A model generated the notes under the pieces. The model searched no databases. It saw only the letters and a list, made by a program, of their open reading frames with translations, and was not told the origin of the DNA. Shown piece after piece: positions 15,275 to 19,930 of a DNA stretch of 19,930 nt. The position numbers and the translations under genes are program-made. The number at the start of each line of letters is the position of its first letter. Within the stretch, counting starts at the first letter, position 1. Source of the DNA: Clostridiales bacterium (lineage in GTDB: Bacteria > Bacillota > Clostridia > Oscillospirales > Oscillospiraceae); NCBI GenBank assembly GCA_003525905.1, contig DQIA01000068.1:1-19930 (forward strand), read 5' to 3'.

Positions 15275-15811
15275 TCACAGATGCAGCTTCGGGCGCAGGC
15301 GGACGTGATAATAGATCTCCAGCCGCGCGATAAGCACGTCATAGATCACGAACGTCACGTTTGCCAGCACAAGGAGCACGGCCAGCATGGCCTTTCCCAT
15401 GCCCTCAAAGTCCTCCATGACAGCCGTCAGATGGAACACATAGAGCATCAGGCCATAGGCCGCAAAGACCGCCGCATTGACATACACGAGCTTGACCGCC
15501 CACGCAGCCGCGCGCACGCGCAGCCTGCCGATGAGCTTTCGCAGCATGGGATAGTAGCCGAAGAACACGAACAGTACGGCCGCTTCCTTCTCCGGCACCA
15601 GCAGCGCGGCCAGAGCGGCCACGGCGGCGTACCACAGCAGGCCCCATTTCCAGCCGCACTCGCAGTAGACCGGGATGAGCACGAGCGAGGCCAGCACCGG
15701 GCAGGCGATGGAGGCAAACGGCACGGTCCCGCCGAGGAACATCAGCGCGACCGCCAACGCGGCAAGCACACCGCACAGGGCCATCCGAGCCGCCGCGCCG
15801 CGCTTACGCAT
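15275..15811 (-). CDS. Six-TM membrane protein cotranscribed with pncB
   Basis: This 178-residue protein has six hydrophobic segments (about residues 10-28, 33-51, 57-73, 77-90, 105-126 and 142-162). The basic N-terminus followed by MALCGVLAALAVALMFLGG resembles the opening of ECF-transporter S components, and the six-helix layout and size fit, but I cannot assign it to a named family. Its ATG lies inside the end of pncB with an 8-base overlap, so translation is probably coupled. Given a nicotinate-salvage gene directly upstream, a role in niacin uptake is one possibility, but no AAT arginine-rich motif, energising subunit or direct ligand motif is seen. It is followed by a bidirectional terminator. 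Treat as a conserved-type membrane protein of unknown function. Confidence 0.75.
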   Translation of the reverse strand: MRKRGAAARMALCGVLAALAVALMFLGGTVPFASIACPVLASLVLIPVYCECGWKWGLLWYAAVAALAALLVPEKEAAVLFVFFGYYPMLRKLIGRLRVRAAAWAVKLVYVNAAVFAAYGLMLYVFHLTAVMEDFEGMGKAMLAVLLVLANVTFVIYDVLIARLEIYYHVRLRPKLHL

Positions 15812-17270
15812 GGTGCTCTCCGCAGGCGTTGTCCTTCAGCAGACGGTATTTGATCTCCCAGAGCTTCTGAGAGAGGTCCACATAGTAGGTATGCGGGTTG
15901 TCAAATCGCTTGACCTCGTCCCAAAGTGTGTCGACCTGCTCCCGGCAATAGGAGCGAATTTCGTCGAGCGTTGGGAGCTGGTAGACGAGCTCGCCGTTCC
16001 GGAACACGGGGACCTGCAGCTCGCGGGCATGGAAGTTATAGACCTTCTTGCGCTTCCAAGTCGCCTCCGGATCGAAAATTTCCAGATCCTCGCCGTCGTT
16101 CACGGTCTCGTCGTGCAGGCAGAGATAGTCCGCAATGGCCTTGCCCGTGTCCGCGCCGTAGAAGCGGTAGAGCTTTTTGAAATGCGGATTCGTGATCTTG
16201 CCGACGTTCTCGGAAATTTTGATCTTCGGCTCGATCGTCCCGTCCGGGCGCTCGACGGCAACGAGCTTATATACGCCGCCGAACACCGGCTCGCTCTTGG
16301 CAGTGATGAGGCGCTCACCGACGCCGAACATGTCGATCTGTGCGCCCTGCCGCAGCAGGTCCTGAATGAGGTATTCGTCCAGCGAATTCGACACGGAAAT
16401 TTCACATTCCGGCCAGCCGGCCTCGTCGAGCATTTTGCGGGCCTTCTTCGTCAGGTACGTCATATCGCCGGAGTCGAGGCGGATACCGCACTTGCGGATG
16501 CCAAGCGGACGCAGCACCTCGTTGAACGCGCGGATGGCGTTCGGCACACCGCTCTTGAGCGTGTTGTAGGTGTCGACGAGCAGAACGGCGTTCGTCGGGT
16601 ACAGCTCGCAGTAGCGCTTGAAGGCCTCATATTCGCTGTCGAACATCTGCACCCACGAATGGGCCATCGTGCCGCCCGCGAACACGCCGTAGAGCTGATC
16701 GGAGATCGTGCAGGCCGTGCCGTCGCAGCCGCCGATGTAGGCAGCGCGCGCGCCAAGGATGGCAGCCTGCGCGCCCTGCGCCCGGCGGGAGCCGAACTCC
16801 AGCACGCGGCGGCCCTCCGCCGCGCGGACGACGCGGTTGGCCTTTGTGGCAATGAGGCTCTGGTGGTTCAGCGCAAGCAAAATATACGTTTCGACGAGCT
16901 GCGCCTCGATGGCCGGGGCGCGGACCGTCAGGATCGGCTCGCGCGGGAAGACCGGCGTGCCCTCCGGCACGGCGTAGATGTCGCCCGTGAAGTGGAAATT
17001 CTCCAGATAGTGCAGGAAGCCCTCGTCAAAGATGCCGCGGCCGCGGAGATAGGCGAGGTCGTCCTCAGAAAAATGCAGATCGCGGATATACTCGACCACC
17101 TGCTCCAGACCTGCCGCAATGGCAAAGCCGCCGCCGTCCGGAACATTGCGGAAGAAGACGTCAAAATAGCAGATCTGATCCGCCTTCCCGTCCACAAAGT
17201 AGCCGTTGCCCATGGTCAGCTCGTAAAAATCGCAGAGCATGGTCAGATTGAGTTTTTCATTCGTTTTCAT
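15804..17270 (-). CDS. pncB: Nicotinate phosphoribosyltransferase
   Basis: This 488-residue enzyme converts nicotinate and PRPP, with ATP hydrolysis, to nicotinate mononucleotide in the Preiss-Handler route to NAD. MKTNEKLNLTMLCDFYELTMGNGYF, FRNVPDGGGFAIAAGLEQVVEYI, FGSRRAQG, GTMAHSWVQMF (with the His region that is phosphorylated in the family), LLVDTYNTLKSG and GIRLDSGDMTYLTKKAR are all typical of PncB. Length is normal for the Gram-positive form. I chose ATG 17270 because AGAGGTG lies just upstream; ATG 17288 adds six residues but has no Shine-Dalgarno. It has its own promoter (17303-17331), divergent from leader B. A small membrane protein follows with an 8-base overlap. Confidence 0.96.
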   Translation of the reverse strand: MKTNEKLNLTMLCDFYELTMGNGYFVDGKADQICYFDVFFRNVPDGGGFAIAAGLEQVVEYIRDLHFSEDDLAYLRGRGIFDEGFLHYLENFHFTGDIYAVPEGTPVFPREPILTVRAPAIEAQLVETYILLALNHQSLIATKANRVVRAAEGRRVLEFGSRRAQGAQAAILGARAAYIGGCDGTACTISDQLYGVFAGGTMAHSWVQMFDSEYEAFKRYCELYPTNAVLLVDTYNTLKSGVPNAIRAFNEVLRPLGIRKCGIRLDSGDMTYLTKKARKMLDEAGWPECEISVSNSLDEYLIQDLLRQGAQIDMFGVGERLITAKSEPVFGGVYKLVAVERPDGTIEPKIKISENVGKITNPHFKKLYRFYGADTGKAIADYLCLHDETVNDGEDLEIFDPEATWKRKKVYNFHARELQVPVFRNGELVYQLPTLDEIRSYCREQVDTLWDEVKRFDNPHTYYVDLSQKLWEIKYRLLKDNACGEHHA

Positions 17271-17302
17271 ACTGCACCTCTCATGCATATGTTATTACCC
17301 AG

Positions 17303-17331
17303 ATTATAGCCCGGAATCGCCAAAATGGCAA
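17303..17331 (-). promoter_or_regulatory. Predicted sigma-A promoter for pncB
   Basis: On the minus strand, TTGCCA (17326-17331) and a perfect TATAAT (17303-17308) are separated by 17 bases. The start site near 17296 is about 26 bases before the pncB ATG. No operator-like repeat was evident around it. Confidence 0.78.
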
Positions 17332-17350
17332 TCTTTATTTTTGTTTTGCA

Positions 17351-17379
17351 TTGACCTGACCCTGCAAATTTGGTACTAT
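17351..17379 (+). promoter_or_regulatory. Predicted sigma-A promoter for leader B and the thioesterase-rimM-trmD unit
   Basis: TTGACC (17351-17356) and TACTAT (17374-17379) are separated by 17 bases. The start site near 17386 is about nine bases before leader B. The first base of the -10 lies 21 bases from the element, the same distance as for leader A. Confidence 0.7.
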
Positions 17380-17394
17380 ACTATGTGAGAAATC

Positions 17395-17477
17395 AGGCTG
17401 GCACCGCACAATTCCGCAAGAGCATTCGGCAAAAAATATCCGGCGAAGGCCGAAGGTGCAAGGATGCGGTGCTGCCT
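17395..17477 (+). promoter_or_regulatory. Leader element B: candidate structured cis-regulatory RNA
   Basis: An 83-base element that is the partner of leader A. The closing stem pairs GGCACCGC (17400-17407) with GCGGTGCT (17465-17472), extended by AGGC with GCCT beyond a bulged T. Shared blocks with A include GCACCG-C/T-ACAATTC, GAGC-A/C-TTCGGC, a run of A, TCC, GCCGAAGG and GATGCGGT. B has an extra GGCGAAG-type segment between the hairpin arms. The 3' arm of the closing stem contains CCTC (17475-17478), complementary to GAGG in the thioesterase Shine-Dalgarno at 17490-17493. It sits ahead of a five-gene unit that includes rimM and trmD. Identity unknown; candidate riboswitch or other leader RNA. 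Confidence 0.6.
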
Positions 17478-17502
17478 CAGGTCCATTTGGAGGATTATGA
17501 CA

Positions 17503-17889
17503 ATGGCAATTGAAATTGGACTGCAGGGCCACAGCGAGACGCTCGTCGAGCAGGAGGACACTGCAAAGTCCGTCGGCTCCGGCGATCTGCTCGTCTATGC
17601 AACGCCTTGCATGGCCGCCCTGATGGAGGGCGCCGCCTGCGAGAGCATCGCGCCGTATCTGGCCGAGGGCGAGACGTCCGTCGGCGTTTCCCTGCAGCTT
17701 TTCCACACAGCCGCCACGCCCGTCGGCATGGAAGTCCGCGCAGAATCCGTCGTCACGGCGGTCGACGGCAAAAAGATCACCTTCACCGTCACAGCCTACG
17801 ACGAGGCGGGCGAGATCGGCCATGCACAGCACGAGCGCGTGATCGTCAAGGCCGAGCGTTTTCTGGAAAAGACCTATGACAAGCTCTGA
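17503..17889 (+). CDS. Hotdog-fold acyl-CoA thioesterase, FlK-like family
   Basis: This 128-residue single hotdog-domain protein probably hydrolyses acyl-CoA thioesters in the cytoplasm. The residues described for fluoroacetyl-CoA thioesterase FlK (Thr42, Glu50, Gly69, His76, Arg120) align at a constant offset of eight with T34, E42, G61, H68 and R112 here, so the catalytic set is complete. The phenylalanine lid of FlK (Phe33, Phe36) corresponds to G25 and D28, so fluoroacetyl specificity is not expected. ATG 17503 lies nine bases after GGAGG; ATG 17497 in the same frame would leave only three. Gap to rimM is 13 bases. It is the first gene of the unit behind leader B. The natural substrate is unknown. 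Confidence 0.85.
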   Translation: MAIEIGLQGHSETLVEQEDTAKSVGSGDLLVYATPCMAALMEGAACESIAPYLAEGETSVGVSLQLFHTAATPVGMEVRAESVVTAVDGKKITFTVTAYDEAGEIGHAQHERVIVKAERFLEKTYDKL

Positions 17890-17902
17890 GCAGGAGGACA
17901 GC

Positions 17903-18403
17903 ATGCAGAAAAAATATCTGGAGGCGGGCGAGATCGTCAGCACCCACGGCGTGCAGGGAGAGGTCAAGATCCTGCCGTGGGCGGACGGCCCCGAATTCCT
18001 GCTGCAATTTGATACGTTCTATCTGGACGGCCGCCCCTATGCCGTCCGCTCCGCCCGCGTGCACAAGACGTGCGTGCTGGCAAGCCTCGAGGGCATCGAC
18101 ACGCCGGAGCAGGGCATGGCTCTGCGCGGCAAGCGCGTCTGCATCGACCGGAGCGAGGCAAAGCTGCCGGAGGGCAGCGTTTTCATTGCCGATCTCATTG
18201 GATGCCGCGCGCTGGACGAGGACGGCGCAGAACTTGGCCGCATCGAGGACGTGCTGACCATGCCGTCGAGCGACGTCTATGTCATCGCGGGTGAGAAGCG
18301 CTACATGGTCCCGGCCGTCAGGGAATTCGTCCGCGAAATTCGCGTTAACGAGGGCTATGTGCGCCTGCACCTGATCGAAGGAATGGCAATCGATGAGAAT
18401 TGA
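17903..18403 (+). CDS. rimM: 16S rRNA processing / 30S maturation factor RimM
   Basis: This 166-residue protein binds ribosomal protein S19 and assists maturation of the 30S head. The N-terminal RimM domain shows EAGEIVSTHGVQGEVKILPW, and the C-terminal PRC-barrel ends with YVIAGEKRYMVPAVREFVREI and VRLHLIEGM. Length is normal. ATG 17903 follows CAGGAGG; an in-frame start nine codons upstream lies inside the thioesterase gene and lacks a ribosome site. It overlaps trmD by 11 bases. The usual upstream neighbours rpsP and the KH-domain gene are replaced here by a thioesterase gene. Confidence 0.95.
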   Translation: MQKKYLEAGEIVSTHGVQGEVKILPWADGPEFLLQFDTFYLDGRPYAVRSARVHKTCVLASLEGIDTPEQGMALRGKRVCIDRSEAKLPEGSVFIADLIGCRALDEDGAELGRIEDVLTMPSSDVYVIAGEKRYMVPAVREFVREIRVNEGYVRLHLIEGMAIDEN

Positions 18404-19166
18404 TATCATGACGCTCTTCCCGGACACCGTCGGCGACGTGCTGAGCGAGTCTATCCTCGGCCGCGCGCAGGAGCGCGGCATTCTCCGCATCGAAACGCAC
18501 CAGATCCGGGATTACACTGCGAACCGGCAGAATCAGGTGGACGACTACCCCTACGGCGGCGGCCACGGTGCCGTGCTGCAGGCAGATCCGCTCTACCGCT
18601 GCTGGTGTCATGTCTGCGATGAGGCAGGTGCGCCCGTCCGCACGATCTACCTCTCCCCCGCCGGGCATGTGTTTGACCAGAGCGACGCCCGCCGTCTGGC
18701 AAAAATGGACAATCTTGTTTTTGTCTGCGGGCATTACGAAGGCATCGACCAGCGCTTCATCGACGAGTGCGTTGACGAGGAGCTTTCCATCGGCGATTTC
18801 GTCGTCACCGGCGGTGAGATCCCGGCCATGGCCATTACGGACGCCGTCTGCCGCCTTGTGCCGGGCGTGCTGTCCGATGCGGCCTGCTTTGAGGACGAGA
18901 GCCACTGGGCGGGCACATTGGAGTATCCCCAATACAGCCGCCCCGCCGAGTGGCACGGCCTGCGCGTGCCGGATATTTTGCTCTCCGGCGACCACGCCAA
19001 GGTCGCACGCTGGCGCAGGAAGCAGTCCATTCTCCGCACGCGGGAGCGCCGCCCCGACCTGTATGCCGCTCTGCGGCTCGACAGCAAGGAGGACAAAAAA
19101 ATTCTGAGGGAGATCGCAGATGAAGACGAAGATCGAGCAGCTGCGCAGCTGGATCGCAGAGAGTAA
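18393..19166 (+). CDS. trmD: tRNA (guanine-N1)-methyltransferase TrmD
   Basis: This 257-residue SPOUT methyltransferase makes m1G at position 37 of tRNAs with G36 and helps keep reading frame. MRIDIMTLFP, DDYPYGGG, LSPAGHVFDQ, CGHYEGIDQR, EELSIGDFVVTGGEIPAMA and the trefoil-knot region are all present. The catalytic Asp region reads FEDES (D168). Deviations from common sequence are GGGHGAVL at residues 55-62 (usually GGGAGMVL/M) and QYSRP instead of HYTRP. ATG 18393 lies inside the end of rimM (11-base overlap), with GAAGGAATGG upstream. The last 47 bases overlap the sirtuin gene. The acidic/charged tail (EDEDRAAAQLDRRE) may be a consequence of that overlap. Confidence 0.95.
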   Translation: MRIDIMTLFPDTVGDVLSESILGRAQERGILRIETHQIRDYTANRQNQVDDYPYGGGHGAVLQADPLYRCWCHVCDEAGAPVRTIYLSPAGHVFDQSDARRLAKMDNLVFVCGHYEGIDQRFIDECVDEELSIGDFVVTGGEIPAMAITDAVCRLVPGVLSDAACFEDESHWAGTLEYPQYSRPAEWHGLRVPDILLSGDHAKVARWRRKQSILRTRERRPDLYAALRLDSKEDKKILREIADEDEDRAAAQLDRRE

Positions 19167-19836
19167 GCGCATGGTGTTTTTCGGCGGCGCCGGCGTCAGC
19201 ACGGAAAGCGGCATTCCCGATTTCCGCAGCGTAGACGGCCTGTACCACCAGAAATTCGACTACCCGCCCGAGACGATCATCAGCCACAGCTTCTTTCTGA
19301 AAAATCCGGAGTATTTTTACCGGTTCTACCGCGAAAAAATGCTCCCGCTCGGCTTTGAGCCGAACGTCACGCACCGCGTGCTCGCCCGACTGGAGCAGGA
19401 GGGACATCTGGCCGCCGTCGTCACGCAGAACATCGACGGCCTGCACCAGAAGGCCGGGAGCAAGCGCGTCTATGAGCTGCACGGCAGCGTTCTGCGCAAT
19501 TACTGCATGAAATGCGGCAAATTCTATCCCGGTGAATTCGTCCGCGATGCAAAGGGCATCCCCCGCTGCACCTGCGGCGGCATCGTGAAGCCCGACGTCG
19601 TGCTCTATGAGGAGGCGCTCGACGAGAAAACGCTGGCCGGGGCCATTTCCGCCATCCGGCATGCCGATGTGCTGCTCGTCGGCGGGACAAGCCTCACCGT
19701 CTACCCCGCTGCGGGCCTGCTCGGCTATTACCGCGGCGGCCGTCTCGCCCTCATCAACCGCGACGAGACACCCTATGACGACATGGCCGGGCTTGTGCTG
19801 CACGCCTCGCTCGGCGACGTGTTCTCGCAGCTGTAA
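19120..19836 (+). CDS. cobB: NAD-dependent protein deacylase (sirtuin)
   Basis: This 238-residue Sir2-family enzyme removes acyl groups from lysines using NAD, releasing nicotinamide and O-acyl-ADP-ribose. GAGVSTESGIPDFR (about residues 23-36), TQNIDGLHQKAGS with the catalytic His in ELHGS (H121), a zinc site C129-C132-C150-C152 and VGGTSLTVYPAAGL are all intact. Length fits bacterial sirtuins. ATG 19120 after GGGAGAT overlaps trmD by 47 bases; a later start at Met18 would remove the first helix, so the overlap is probably real. The family symbol cobB is used by homology; whether it acts on acetyl, succinyl or other acyl-lysine is not determined. The TrmO-like gene follows after 11 bases. Confidence 0.94.
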   Translation: MKTKIEQLRSWIAESKRMVFFGGAGVSTESGIPDFRSVDGLYHQKFDYPPETIISHSFFLKNPEYFYRFYREKMLPLGFEPNVTHRVLARLEQEGHLAAVVTQNIDGLHQKAGSKRVYELHGSVLRNYCMKCGKFYPGEFVRDAKGIPRCTCGGIVKPDVVLYEEALDEKTLAGAISAIRHADVLLVGGTSLTVYPAAGLLGYYRGGRLALINRDETPYDDMAGLVLHASLGDVFSQL

Positions 19837-19847
19837 GGAGGGCAAGC

Positions 19848-19930
19848 ATGGAAGAAACCTGCGTTCTCCGTCCCATTGCGCATGTGCACAGCGAATTCCC
19901 CGGGAAATTCGGCATCCCGCGCCAGAGCGG
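19848..19930 (+). CDS. TrmO-like tRNA-methyltransferase (TsaA family), N-terminus only
   Basis: Only 27 codons lie in the window before it ends. The visible start is MEETCVLRPIAHVHSEFPGK followed by FGIPRQSG. The PIAxIHSxFxxKFGxPRQ pattern is the N-terminal signature of the TrmO/TsaA (YaeB, VirR-type) family, which methylates t6A37 of tRNA-Thr in E. coli using S-adenosylmethionine. AAGGAGG lies six bases before the ATG. It is the last visible gene of the unit that begins with leader B. With TsaB and TsaE encoded elsewhere in the window, it adds a further tRNA position-37 function. The gene continues beyond the window edge and cannot be judged for completeness. Confidence 0.8.
   Translation, partial: MEETCVLRPIAHVHSEFPGKFGIPRQS

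Noticed and set aside
15675..17309. Long plus-strand frame (544 codons) opposite pncB.
   Set aside because: It is the antisense shadow of pncB. The low-complexity Arg/Ala/Glu composition and absence of a Shine-Dalgarno argue against a gene.
17400..17408. TGGCACCGC resembles the T-box antiterminator sequence.
   Set aside because: It lies at the start of the transcript, no terminator/antiterminator pair or Stem I specifier follows, and the downstream gene is not an aminoacyl-tRNA or amino-acid gene.
17449..17480. CCGAAGGTGCAAGG and CTCAGG in leader B recall the glycine riboswitch core.
   Set aside because: The P1 sequence (GGAGAG/CTCTC) and the P3b helix between the two conserved blocks are missing, and the spacing is far too short. 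Element A lacks the GCAA and CTCAGG parts.

Overview
The window is GC-rich (around 60% by eye). Genes are tightly packed, start behind strong Shine-Dalgarno sequences, sometimes use GTG or TTG, and overlap often. SLH-domain surface proteins, a two-gene short-chain CHR transporter, a PRK06851-type ATPase and an ArsP_2-type permease together point to a Gram-positive anaerobe of the Clostridia, most likely Oscillospiraceae/Ruminococcaceae-like. I could not run a database search, so this is inference. It looks like ordinary chromosome: I see no insertion sequence, phage, CRISPR array, tRNA or rRNA.

Layout. (1) 38-2686, minus strand: a PRK06851-family ATPase, then a small PII-like protein translationally coupled to a CPA-type cation:proton antiporter. 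(2) 2875-5803, plus: an SLH/BIG2 surface protein with its own promoter and terminator, then a pair of overlapping half-size chromate-type transporters. A bidirectional terminator follows. (3) 5922-7687, minus: tsaE, tsaB and upp as an overlapping operon. It diverges from a FtsW/RodA gene at 7838-8989, and both directions have good sigma-A promoters. (4) 8990-9286: a gene-free stretch with several hairpins. (5) 9287-10462: a second secreted protein with an Ig/cadherin-like domain and degenerate SLH repeats. (6) 10515-12006: promoter, structured leader A, a Pat-like GNAT acetyltransferase and a NudC-type NADH pyrophosphatase. (7) 12061-14178: a pseudouridine catabolic operon (HTH-PfkB kinase psuK, glycosidase psuG). 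(8) 14237-15220: an ArsP_2-type metal/arsenic permease, ending in a bidirectional terminator. (9) 15275-17270, minus: pncB and an overlapping six-TM membrane protein. (10) 17351-19930, plus: promoter, structured leader B, a FlK-type hotdog thioesterase, rimM, trmD, a sirtuin and the start of a TrmO-like gene.

Themes. Several products act at or near tRNA position 37 (TsaB/TsaE for t6A, TrmD for m1G, TrmO-like for t6A methylation). Several touch NAD (PncB, NudC-like, sirtuin). Others salvage nucleobases or nucleosides (Upp, PsuK/PsuG).

The most interesting signal is a pair of closely similar leader elements, A (10558-10631) and B (17395-17477). Both lie exactly 21 bases downstream of the first base of a predicted -10 box, in front of two otherwise unrelated transcription units. 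They share long identical blocks and a closing stem whose sequence differences preserve or improve pairing. They look like two copies of one structured cis-regulatory RNA that I do not recognise as a known riboswitch class.
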